This document shows positions 1 to 11,000 of a DNA stretch of 64,000 bases, piece by piece (positions within the stretch are counted from its first letter, which is position 1; each line of letters begins with the position of its first letter). Source of the stretch: Acerihabitans arboris. Its GTDB lineage: Bacteria; Pseudomonadota; Gammaproteobacteria; Enterobacterales; Enterobacteriaceae. The notes under the pieces are model-generated. The model searched no databases and had not been told where the DNA came from. It saw nothing but the letters and a program-made list of their open reading frames with translations. The stretch covers positions 145,057 through 209,056 of the forward strand of contig NZ_WUBS01000013.1 in assembly GCF_010131535.1 (NCBI RefSeq), written 5' to 3'. Made by a program: the position numbers and the translations under genes.

Positions 1-27
1 TATCCTTATATAAAGCCGTCGCCCCGG

Positions 28-1416
28 TTACCACACGTTAAGGATCCACTCTTTGTTTTTCTTATATTCCATATCGGTAAACAACGCGTTGGCGAACTGT
101 TCCGCCAGCCAGATGGCCCCGGCGTAGCCGACTACCGGATGACGCCATAATCCGGCGCGATCGTAGGTGGGGAACCCGACCCTGACCATGGGGATCTGGT
201 TATCGATGGCGGTAAAACGCCCTTTGGAATGCCCAAGGATCAGATCAAGCTTTAACCCTTCATGGGTAATACGATTTTCCAACTCCCACAGGTCGGCGTT
301 GGTAATGATTTCCATGTCGTAGTCCACCTGTTCCTGCAGCGCGATAATGCGGGGATCGGTAGCGTAAAACGCATTATCGTCGCCGAGCAGCAACAGTACC
401 GGCTTCATTTCCAGATCCAGGCAGAACTCCGCCAGTCCGATGACCAGATCGGGGTTGCCATAAATCGCCACGCGCTTATCGGCCAGGAACATATGCACCA
501 GGTCGGTCAGGGCGTCGATGGCGATGCCGCGTTCGCGCACCAGCGACTCCGGGATCGGCTTGCCGGTGAGCCGCCGCAGGTTTTGCAGCAACGTATCGGT
601 ATTGCGGATGCCGATGGGCGTAGGCCCGATAATGGTGGGGATGGCAAATTTTTCCTCCAGGTAATCCGCCGCCTTACGCCCTTCATAACGGTTAAGCGCG
701 ATGGTGCCCAGGGCATTGGCCGTTCCCACCAGATCCTCAATAGTGGTATTGCCGTGGGAAACCGTATTGCCGCTGGGCATTACCGGGGAATCGAAGTCTT
801 CAATTTCAAACAGCACGGTGGCGTCGATTTGCATCGCCGCCAGCAGATGCTTCAGCGCCGTTACGTCGCCGGGGTTGACCCAGCCGGTGATCAGGTTAAG
901 CTTGCCGTTGGGCTCGCTTTTTTTGGCGAAATATTTAACAAAATCCCGCACCGCCACATCGTAGCCGCTGACCATACTGCCGACAAAACTGGGGGTATGG
1001 ATCGGGATCAGGTGAACCTCGCGGCCCGGAAACTTCTCTTTTAGCAGCTCGTCGTTAAGCTTGCGCACCACGCCGTCCACGTCGTCGCCGATCACCTCGG
1101 TGGAACAGGTGGTGATGATCGGCACCACCTTGACATGGGGATAACGCATCAGCAGCACGTCCACCGCCTGCTCCACGCGATCGAGCGCGCCGAATACCGC
1201 GCCGTCCTCATGCACCGAAGAAGAGGCGATTTCAAAACTCTCCTTCAAATGCTGGGAAATCAGCAGGCGCACAAACATCACGCACCCCTGGCCGCCATGG
1301 ACGATGCCGATACAATCCTTGATACCGATGCTGACATACTGCGCCCCCGCCGGCTGGCAGGTGAATATCGGGTTGATAACGCCGGTACGGTCTTTCTTTC
1401 TTAATTCACACGACAT
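28..1416 (-). CDS. anfK: Fe-only nitrogenase FeFe protein beta subunit
   Basis: This is the beta subunit of the FeFe protein, which with AnfD holds the P-cluster and takes electrons from AnfH for N2 reduction. It is 462 residues, the usual AnfK length. Likely P-cluster cysteines are C20 (IFTCQPAGAQ), C45 (GGQGC) and C104 (TTCSTEVIGDD). The short N-terminus, lacking the extension of NifK, fits the alternative nitrogenases. The start follows an AGAGGG ribosome site and lies 11 nt after the anfG stop, so it is the last anf gene visible. The stop is only 27 nt from the window edge, so anfO/anfR, which often follow, would be outside. Assignment to the Fe-only rather than V type rests mainly on AnfH and AnfD. 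Confidence 0.95.
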   Translation of the reverse strand: MSCELRKKDRTGVINPIFTCQPAGAQYVSIGIKDCIGIVHGGQGCVMFVRLLISQHLKESFEIASSSVHEDGAVFGALDRVEQAVDVLLMRYPHVKVVPIITTCSTEVIGDDVDGVVRKLNDELLKEKFPGREVHLIPIHTPSFVGSMVSGYDVAVRDFVKYFAKKSEPNGKLNLITGWVNPGDVTALKHLLAAMQIDATVLFEIEDFDSPVMPSGNTVSHGNTTIEDLVGTANALGTIALNRYEGRKAADYLEEKFAIPTIIGPTPIGIRNTDTLLQNLRRLTGKPIPESLVRERGIAIDALTDLVHMFLADKRVAIYGNPDLVIGLAEFCLDLEMKPVLLLLGDDNAFYATDPRIIALQEQVDYDMEIITNADLWELENRITHEGLKLDLILGHSKGRFTAIDNQIPMVRVGFPTYDRAGLWRHPVVGYAGAIWLAEQFANALFTDMEYKKNKEWILNVW

Positions 1417-1427
1417 GATATTGCCCT

Positions 1428-1778
1428 CTAATAGCGCTGATCGGTTAATTCCGCGTTTAGCGAACCGGTGATCGTCAGGTAATTCAGCCGCTCATGCAGC
1501 GCGGTAATCAACTGTTTGATATCCCCTTTGTCCATCAGTCCCAGCCAGGGAAAATGCAGTTTATACGCGTCCACCAGCACCACGGCGTCGGCCCAATAGC
1601 AGCGATTGGCCGGGGTGCCAAGATCCACCGGATCGTCGCACAACAACTGCGCGACGATCCGCAAAATGCCCGCGTTCTGCTTTTCCCGATCCCAGACGCG
1701 GGAGTGGAACTGCCAGAGGCAATTTTTCATGATGTAATCGATGAGCGGCTCGATACGGTCTTCAATCTCGTTTGCCAT
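1428..1778 (-). CDS. anfG: Fe-only nitrogenase delta subunit
   Basis: This is the small third subunit found only in alternative (V or Fe) nitrogenases; its presence between the alpha and beta genes rules out a Mo nitrogenase. It is 116 residues, in the size range of the family. The C-terminal half has the typical leucine- and tyrosine-rich stretch (DKGDIKQLITALHERLNYL). A strong AAGGAG ribosome site sits 6 nt before the ATG, and the gene starts 9 nt after the anfD stop, implying one transcript with anfD and anfK. The delta subunit associates with the alpha subunit and is needed for cofactor insertion and activity in the studied systems (family knowledge). Confidence 0.94.
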   Translation of the reverse strand: MANEIEDRIEPLIDYIMKNCLWQFHSRVWDREKQNAGILRIVAQLLCDDPVDLGTPANRCYWADAVVLVDAYKLHFPWLGLMDKGDIKQLITALHERLNYLTITGSLNAELTDQRY

Positions 1779-1787
1779 GATGTCTCC

Positions 1788-3356
<1,569 letters not shown>

Positions 3357-3389
3357 TCACTCCCCGATTTGGTTGATGGTCGTCTTACC

Positions 3390-3408
3390 GGCCGGCATAC
3401 GCCCGGCC
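3390..3408 (-). other. Hairpin between anfH and anfD
   Basis: Read on the minus strand, GGCCGG and CCGGCC pair around a 7-nt loop in the anfH-anfD gap. No T-run follows, so a full terminator is unlikely. A stable stem at this place could protect the anfH message or cause partial attenuation, giving more AnfH than AnfDGK (inference by analogy with nifH-nifD spacers). Confidence 0.5.
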
Positions 3409-3433
3409 CTTTATTCAATCGCCCGTTAACAGA

Positions 3434-4426
<993 letters not shown>

Positions 4427-4449
4427 TTAACCGGCGGCGCAATCTTGTT

Positions 4450-4469
4450 TTATCAATGTCGCTTGATAA
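4450..4469. promoter_or_regulatory. Perfect dyad upstream of the anfH promoter
   Basis: TTATCAA and TTGATAA form perfect 7-bp arms around a 6-bp centre, about 110-130 bp upstream of the -24 element. The sequence does not fit the IHF consensus on either strand. It may be a regulator site in the anf control region; the protein is unknown. Confidence 0.4.
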
Positions 4470-4495
4470 TATGGGACTCTATAAATGCGAATTTA

Positions 4496-4509
4496 GTACA
4501 TTCACGAAC
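4496..4509. promoter_or_regulatory. Candidate VnfA/AnfA-type upstream activator site
   Basis: GTAC-ATTCAC-GAAC has the GTAC-N6-GAAC layout reported for one of the two VnfA target sites in Azotobacter. It lies about 160 bp upstream of the -24 element, a normal enhancer distance. The site is short, so chance occurrence cannot be excluded. Confidence 0.45.
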
Positions 4510-4636
4510 ATTAACAAAAATAAAAGTTCATGCGCGTGTTTTATCCGGAGCGGTGACCCGACCGGCCCGGCGCTTGATCCGTATCAATCCCGTTGTACCG
4601 CCGGTTGTGTTATTGGTGATACGTCCAGATCATAGG

Positions 4637-4666
4637 CAGCCGCCGGTGCCCGAGCGCCGGCGGCTG
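4637..4666. other. Strong hairpin before modD
   Basis: CAGCCGCCGG and CCGGCGGCTG form a 10-bp perfect stem with a 10-nt loop, 44 nt upstream of the modD start. There is no T-run on either side, so it is not a clear intrinsic terminator. It could insulate the divergent anf and modD units or act in the modD leader. Confidence 0.4.
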
Positions 4667-4709
4667 GTTAAATGGCGCATTATTCCCCTTATGCCAACGA
4701 GGCAACACC

Positions 4710-5558
4710 ATGCTTTTTCTTTCCGATCAAGAGCTGGATTCACTACTGCTGGAAGATATCCGCTACGGCGACCTAACCACCCGCGCCCTGGGTATCGGCG
4801 CGCGCCGGGGCGTCATGACCTTTAGCCGGCGCACCACCGGGAAAGTCAGCGGCCTGGACGCCGCCGCGCGGGTCCTGCAACGGCTGGGGCTCAGCGTGGC
4901 CGTCGCCGGGGCCGACGGGCAGGTGGCGCCGGCCGGCGACCCGCTGTTAACCGCCGCGGGACCGGCCGACAGACTGCACCAGGGCTGGAAGGTGGCGCAA
5001 AACCTGCTGGAATGGTGCAGCGGCGTCGCCCAGGCCACCCACGACCTGGTCGCCCTGGCGCAGTCGATCAATCCCCGGATGCAGATCGCCTGCACCCGCA
5101 AAACCATTCCCGGCACCAAAACGCTGGCGCTGGGCGCGGTAATTGACGGCGGCGGCACCTTGCATCGCTGCGGCACCGCGGATACGGTGCTGTTGTTCGC
5201 CAATCACCGCCATTTCTGCGCCGATCCGGCGGATTGGCGCCAGCATGTGGCGACCCTGCGCCTTAGCGCGCCGGACCGGTTAATCGTGGTGGAGGCGGAT
5301 AATGAAACCGAAGCCATGGCGGCGATAGACGCCGGCCCGGATCTGGTGCAGCTGGATAAATTCAGCCCCGGCGCGGTAAGCCGGGCGCTGGCCTATGCCA
5401 AAACCCAGGCTCCCGCGTGCCGGCTGGCGGTGGCGGGCGGGATCAATACCGGCAATATCGGGGAGTACGCCCGCACCGGCATTGAGCTGGCGGTCACCTC
5501 GATGCCTTACTACAGTCCCCCCGCCGATATCAGCGTCCGGCTGCATCCCGTCCCTTGA
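4710..5558 (+). CDS. modD: ModD, NadC-like phosphoribosyltransferase of molybdenum loci
   Basis: It belongs to the quinolinate phosphoribosyltransferase (NadC) fold but to the ModD branch, which sits with molybdate transport genes; its exact reaction is not established. It is 282 residues: an N-terminal QPRTase domain (about 10-105) and a C-terminal barrel with the basic substrate pocket segment ACTRKTIPGTK and a glycine-rich end segment AVAGGINTGNIGEYARTGIE. A GAGG ribosome site precedes the ATG. It is divergent from anfH and faces modG. True NadC would lie near nadA/B or ampD, not among nitrogenase and Mop genes, so ModD is preferred. Confidence 0.82.
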   Translation: MLFLSDQELDSLLLEDIRYGDLTTRALGIGARRGVMTFSRRTTGKVSGLDAAARVLQRLGLSVAVAGADGQVAPAGDPLLTAAGPADRLHQGWKVAQNLLEWCSGVAQATHDLVALAQSINPRMQIACTRKTIPGTKTLALGAVIDGGGTLHRCGTADTVLLFANHRHFCADPADWRQHVATLRLSAPDRLIVVEADNETEAMAAIDAGPDLVQLDKFSPGAVSRALAYAKTQAPACRLAVAGGINTGNIGEYARTGIELAVTSMPYYSPPADISVRLHPVP

Positions 5559-5655
5559 TACGACCCGCGTCAGCCGGCATCAGCTCGATGCCGCCACCAG
5601 ACACCGCGGGCGCGGGCACCGGATCGTCTTCGGCGGTTTCGGTCCTTATTGGCGG

Positions 5656-6084
5656 TTATTCGTGGGTCGCCAGCACGATGCTGGACGCCTTGACCAGGGC
5701 GATCGCCTCGTCGCCTTCCTTGAGCCGCAGGCCGGCGACGCTCTCGTTGGTAATCACCGATACCAATGACATGCCGTCATCAATGGCCAGCGTCACTTCG
5801 CTGTTGATGGCGCCTTTGACGATATTGGTGATGTTGCCGGTAAACTGATTGCGCGCCGAAAAACGCAGGCCGGTATCGGCGGCCGTCAGGATCACCCAGG
5901 GCGCCTTGATAAACGCGCTGGCCTCGCCGCCCACGCGCAGCTCGAGATATTGCACGCTGCTGTGGGTAATAGTGGCGACCAGCGCCTTGCCGCCAGGCAG
6001 GGTGAGTTCTACTTCATCATTAACCGCGCCTTTGACAATAGCGGTAACGGTGCCGGTGAGATGGTTTCTTGCGGATGTCAGCAT
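5656..6084 (-). CDS. modG: Two-domain molbindin (Mop-Mop)
   Basis: This cytoplasmic molybdate-binding/storage protein is built from two tandem Mop domains. At 142 residues it has the length known for Azotobacter ModG. Each half carries the Mop signature: SARNHLTGTVTAIVKGAVN (about 4-22) and SARNQFTGNITNIVKGAIN (about 74-92), followed by strands typical of the fold. The ATG at 6084 has a GGAG ribosome site 6 nt upstream; a longer frame from 6138 lacks one. A near-consensus sigma-54 promoter lies 62-76 nt upstream, so it may be expressed together with anfHDGK. It probably buffers molybdate or tungstate, which otherwise represses alternative nitrogenases. Confidence 0.9.
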   Translation of the reverse strand: MLTSARNHLTGTVTAIVKGAVNDEVELTLPGGKALVATITHSSVQYLELRVGGEASAFIKAPWVILTAADTGLRFSARNQFTGNITNIVKGAINSEVTLAIDDGMSLVSVITNESVAGLRLKEGDEAIALVKASSIVLATHE

Positions 6085-6145
6085 ATTCTTCTCCAGGAGG
6101 TTAAAGGAAGCATGGGCAAATATTATTACCCGTGCCAATTATCCA

Positions 6146-6160
6146 GCAACTTTTGTGCCA
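6146..6160 (-). promoter_or_regulatory. Sigma-54 (-24/-12) promoter of modG
   Basis: On the minus strand it reads TGGCAC-AAAAG-TTGC, a full match to the RpoN consensus TGGCAC-N5-TTGC. The predicted start point is near 6134, giving a leader of about 50 nt to the modG ATG, almost the same as for anfH. No clear GTAC-type or TGT-N10-ACA activator site was found upstream. Confidence 0.85.
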
Positions 6161-6280
6161 TCTATCCCTAACGCTGTTGATGTGCATTATAAAAATTATC
6201 ATCGCACAACGACCGAATAGTCCATTAATATTTTGGTAAATTTAAACCCTTGATCTTTGGAAATACCGGCCGCTATTGTT

Positions 6281-6297
6281 ATGTAATTTTTTATATA
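6281..6297. promoter_or_regulatory. ModE-binding box before modA
   Basis: The minus strand reads TATAT-AAAAAAT-TACAT, an exact fit to the ModE pattern TATAT-N7-TAYAT. It ends 16 nt before the modA start, where ModE-molybdate would block transcription of molybdate uptake genes. Confidence 0.78.
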
Positions 6298-6313
6298 ACG
6301 GTAGCCAATATCA

Positions 6314-7255
6314 ATGAACAGAAACTTTTTGTATAGGGTGGTTTTGTTAAGCGCACTGGGGACATTTTCCAGCCCCGGCGCGCGGGCGGCGGATGATATC
6401 CGCGTCACCTACGCCGGATCTATGGGGGTGGTGATGGATAAATATCTCGGCCCCGCCTTTGCCAAGGAACGGCACCTTACCTACCAGGGACAGGGGCAAG
6501 GGGCTTATGGCATGGCGCGCCTGCTGGCCTCGAAAAAAATCGTCGCCGACGTGTTTGTCTCCATCACCCCCGGACCGATGGATATCCTGCAACAGGCCGG
6601 TCTGGTGGATCAGGCCGTGCCGGTGGCCAGTACACGCATGGTGATCGTCTATAATCCCAAAAGCAAATTCGCCCCCGCCTTTGAAACCGCTAAACACGCC
6701 CCTCCGGGTGACGGCGCCACCGCCTGGTGGAAAGTATTGCAATCGCCGGGACTGGTGTTCGGACGCACCGACCCGGTTAACGATCCGCAGGGGCAGAATA
6801 TTATCTTTACCATGCTGCTGGCGGAAAGATATTATCAGCAGCCGGGGCTGGCCCATAAGGTGCTGGGGGATGTGCAGAACCCGAAACAGGTTTTCGCCGA
6901 AGGCGGTTTGCTGACGCGCATGGAGTCGGGACAGGTGGACGCGGCGTCCGGCTATGAAAGCGCCACTATTTCTGCCAAATTGCCCTACATCACCCTGCCG
7001 GATGAAATTAACCTGAGCAACCCCGCCATGTCGAAAGACTGGTACGATAAGGTCAGCTTCCCGGTAAAAGACGCCGCCGGACAAGAAAAAACCCTGCATA
7101 CCCAGCCGCTGGTATTTTATGCCGCGGTATTGAACAATGCCCCGGATGCCGCCCAGGCACGTAAATTTATCGCCTATATGCAAAGCCAGGCCGGGCAGGA
7201 TCTGTTGAGGCAAAACGGCTATGGGCAACCCAAAGGCGGGTCGCTTTATCATTAA
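6314..7255 (+). CDS. modA: Molybdate/tungstate ABC transporter substrate-binding protein
   Basis: This periplasmic binding protein of the ModA/WtpA type is 313 residues. A Sec signal peptide (about 1-25: basic start, VVLLSALGTF core, cleavage near ARA-AD) precedes the mature protein. The segments VTYAGSMG, GQGQGAYGMARLL, ADVFVSITPG and GRTDPVNDPQGQNI follow the WtpA-like branch of group-6 oxyanion binders. It is longer than E. coli ModA (257). A ModE box lies just upstream, and modB follows, so molybdate or tungstate is the likely ligand. The ribosome site is weak. Sulfate or another anion cannot be excluded from sequence alone. Confidence 0.8.
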   Translation: MNRNFLYRVVLLSALGTFSSPGARAADDIRVTYAGSMGVVMDKYLGPAFAKERHLTYQGQGQGAYGMARLLASKKIVADVFVSITPGPMDILQQAGLVDQAVPVASTRMVIVYNPKSKFAPAFETAKHAPPGDGATAWWKVLQSPGLVFGRTDPVNDPQGQNIIFTMLLAERYYQQPGLAHKVLGDVQNPKQVFAEGGLLTRMESGQVDAASGYESATISAKLPYITLPDEINLSNPAMSKDWYDKVSFPVKDAAGQEKTLHTQPLVFYAAVLNNAPDAAQARKFIAYMQSQAGQDLLRQNGYGQPKGGSLYH

Positions 7256-7277
7256 CCGCTGCAGGATACCCCGCCAG

Positions 7278-8021
7278 ATGACGGCCCGCTGGCTGGCGCT
7301 GCCCGCGCTGCTGTTATTGGCCCTGCCGTTTATCACCCTGGTGGGCGTAACGCCCTGGCGTGATTTCCACCTGGCCTATGGCGACTGGGGATCGGTTTGG
7401 GTCTCACTGGGACTGAGCGGCATCTCCATGCCGCTGATTATCCTGTTGGGCGCCCCCCTGGCGCTATGGCTGGCGCGCACGGCGTCGCCCATGCGCCATT
7501 GGGTCGAAATCATGGTGCTGGTACCCCTGCTGACCCCGCCGCTGGCGTTGGGCATACTGCTGGTATCCGTCTATGGTCCTTACGGCACGCTTGGCGGGTT
7601 GTTAACCCGGCTCGGCCTGTCATTGACCAATAACGCCGGCGCGTTCGTCATGGCTCAGGTCTACGGCGCGCTGCCCTATTTTGTCATGTCGGCGCGTTCG
7701 GCCTTTGCCGCCGTCCCGCCGGAGGTGGAGGACGCGGGTAAAATACTGGGCGCGTCCTCCTGGCAGATCCTGACCCGGCTGACGCTGCCGCTGGCCCGCC
7801 AAGGCCTGGCCACCGGCCTGGCGATTGCCTGGGTCAGGGTGGTTGGCGAATTCGGTATCGTCCTGGTCTTTTCCTATTTTCCTCAGGGGATCCCGGTCAA
7901 GCTGTATATCAACCTGCAAAATGACGGGGTGGACTCGGTCTATTCACTGCTATGGCTACTGCTGGCGGTGACGCTGCCTTTCCCCGTAGGGTGCCTGACA
8001 CGCTCGCGCCGTAGACCCTAA
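7278..8021 (+). CDS. modB: Molybdate/tungstate ABC transporter permease
   Basis: This inner-membrane permease has about five or six hydrophobic segments and the EAA loop that docks the ATPase (EVEDAGKILGASSWQILTRL). I prefer the ATG at 7278 (AGGA 11 nt upstream, 247 residues). An ATG at 7221 inside modA would add 19 residues that mirror the modA 3' end. It lies 22 nt after modA, so the two form an operon. No ATPase gene (modC) follows: a convergent toxin gene ends 4 nt beyond the stop. The transporter must borrow an ATPase from elsewhere or be incomplete. Confidence 0.8.
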   Translation: MTARWLALPALLLLALPFITLVGVTPWRDFHLAYGDWGSVWVSLGLSGISMPLIILLGAPLALWLARTASPMRHWVEIMVLVPLLTPPLALGILLVSVYGPYGTLGGLLTRLGLSLTNNAGAFVMAQVYGALPYFVMSARSAFAAVPPEVEDAGKILGASSWQILTRLTLPLARQGLATGLAIAWVRVVGEFGIVLVFSYFPQGIPVKLYINLQNDGVDSVYSLLWLLLAVTLPFPVGCLTRSRRRP

Positions 8022-8025
8022 CGCC

Positions 8026-11000
8026 CTAGGGTGCGCGTACTGGGAAATGTACTTTATTGCCATAAAAATCGAAAGATTGCGCTTCAGGATGCTTTTTCAG
8101 CAGGCTGAGCGCGTTTTTTGGCGGGAGTTCCCTCAGGGAAATAACGCCGTCCCCACGTTTTTTGACGATAAAAAAAGCGTTTCTTTGAATCAAGACTTCG
8201 CATTCCTCAAGGTGCCGGGTATAAAGCATGATGGGGTACCCCGACTTTTCCAGGTAAATATCAAACAATACCGGCGAAAAACGCGCCACTGAGCTGAAGG
8301 CGAATCTCTGCGCCACCGTCTTTTCCACCGAGGTGGAGATAAAGCTGGTGCTGATAAGCACGTCATTGACATGAATCGCCCGCAATGCCTTTTTTCTCAT
8401 AATGCCTCCCCGATATACCATCCCGGGATAAGCGGGTATTTTCATTAACGCCTGTTCAAGCAGGCCAGCCTGACTGGCAACCACCTCCCTGACCCAAGGA
8501 GAAATAAACACTGGCGGACTGCCTTGCCGAAGAAAATCATTAACCGCATCGTAATTAGTGCCGCCATAGGCTATCAGCGCGGATATTTCACCGGACGAGA
8601 GTATCCCCTCATTGATTTTTTCGGTGCAAAACACATATAACTTTGCCCCGGCAGCGGAAAGATCAAGCGATTCCTGGACATAACCCGTTTTGGAAAGCTG
8701 ATATAACTTCCCTTTCTCTGCGCTATAAAAAACATTTATCAATTTTTTAGGATTCTTGCTGAAAATAGCGCGAAACCCGGTTTTACGTTGAGCGTAGATG
8801 CCATAGCCTTTTTTATTGCTGTTTGCCTTGACCAAATAATATTTATCTTCAAAATTGATATAGGTTTTCGCATTAAGGGAATCTCTATATACAAATGCCT
8901 GGTCGGTATCCCTTAACAGCTCGCTTTTGATGTCCCGTGCATCAATCCCCGCTCCCGACCGCCTTAATAGCCCGGCTAAATCCTGGGAAAATTTTACGCA
9001 TCCGGGATCCGCCGGCATGGGGTTGCGTTTTTTCCTGCAATGCGCGTCCTCGTAAACCACAGGCTCGCTCGCGACTGACGCTTTTTTTTCCTTGGATAAT
9101 ACATACAACTGGTAATCATCATCATAAAATAAGGCCATGTCCATGTCAGCGCACAAGCGATAGCGGCCTATTCCCGCATCCTGTATCACCTGATGAAACT
9201 TGCCCTTGATTTTAAGATAACGTTTGCCTGCCGATGAAAGCACTATCCCCTGGCCATTTATCCGCGCCCCGGGAACCGAAGACAATCCCGCAATACCGGC
9301 TTCTTTTATAAAATTAATTATTTCGGGATGGATTTTTATCCTTTCCCGATAGGGTACGAATTTCCTTCTGACCGGCATCTTAACGCCAAAACCCTGTTTG
9401 ACGCCGTCCACCGCGGATAACCGACGACGAAGGCTCAGCCTTTTACGTATCCGGCTGGTAATGCTTTTACCGCCGCCGACTGCGGGACCAGGACGAAAGC
9501 CACCGGACGGGGGGGACGCCAGTTTTTCCAACACGTCCGTCAAGGCCATCAGCAGGATATTCACGCCGTCATTGATTGCGCCGGACATACCCTGGTCGCG
9601 CTCGGCGGCGTTGTCGCCGGAAGACATTTTCTCCAAATTGATACCGAGCGAAATAAACGGGGTCACCGGGTTGGGCAACAGGGCATCCGCGGCGTTAAGA
9701 TAGCGCCCCAGCATATCCCTGCGGACCTCGGCATCCGATTTTATCAATATATCGGCATCGGCATAGGAGCGTTCTTCCTGCCGTTTTAGCAACACCTGGC
9801 TTAATTCACCGGTAACCGGGACCCTTTTTTGCCAAATCCTGGCGACATATTGTCCGGCGGATTTTTTATCGGCGAAGGTATCGAGCCAACTGTCCACGCC
9901 CGCATAAATTATGCCGTCCTGCCGGTCATAGAGGGAAAAATGCACAGCTATGCCATGACGGGACAATTTTTCCCGGCAGCTTTCGATGACCCATGTGCGT
10001 AATTGTCCAATGGATTTAAACCATTTGATCATTTTATTTCTGGGCATATAAATTATGTAGCCCAAGACGTCAGGCCATGCAAAAACCAGCAGATCCGTGG
10101 CCTGGTAACCGTTGATATCAAATAGATAAACGCTGCTATTGGCCGGGTTTTTATCGCCAAACCCAAACCGGCTTAACAACAATCCCTGCAGTTCATGCGG
10201 GAGATGACGCCTTGCGCCGGCGAGGGCAAAAATCAAGGAGTAGATATTCGTCACTTCCTGGCTCTGCTGATTTTTCCAGTAATGCGCTAAAGCAGTCCGG
10301 TACGTGCTGTAAAAATCCATGTCCCAGATAATGTTAACCAGGGCGGACGGCTTTAACAACACCTGGTTTTCACCGCCGAACCCCTGAGCTCCGTTGGCAT
10401 CCACCCTATAGACCCCCGCCATCAGGTCTACGATGTCCAGATTATCCTGGGCATCGGCGGGAAAGTTTTGCAGCACGCATCCGGTCAGGGTTGATGACGC
10501 CACCAGGCTGGCGGACTCGTGGCGCCAGCCGGTAATGGCGCTGGGATCGTTGATGGCGGAGCTGAAATGATGGAAATAGGTCCGGTCCGTGTCGATATCC
10601 AGGCCGGCATGGGCTTTCAGCGCTTTTTTAAGCCCATCCCTGGCCTGGTCGCGCAGTACCGGATAGCCTTTATGCCGGTCATAATAGTATTTCACCCGAT
10701 GATAATCATTTGTTTTTTTAGTCTTTTTCATCCTGGCGATGTTAATTTCACTCTCCTTTCGGGGGTTTTTAGCCGTGAGCGGGATGGTGTGAGATTTGTT
10801 ATATAACGACTGTGGCGCAAGTTTATCGATACCTTGAGCACGGTCGCCGTAGAAATAATGATTTCTGGCGCCCATTAAATGGGCGCCATTGAGTGGTGGA
10901 ACGTGTCGGGTTATATTTTCACTGGTAATTACCAGGCGGCCTATTGCTTGATGCGCCATATAGCGTCGGTCTCCTCTGGCGTAGTCGCGCGGTTGCGCAA

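Noticed and set aside
6178..6208. GTGC...GCAC dyad with an A+T-rich centre upstream of modG as a second ModE box
   Set aside because: It does not fit TATAT-N7-TAYAT and its arms are short and unevenly spaced.
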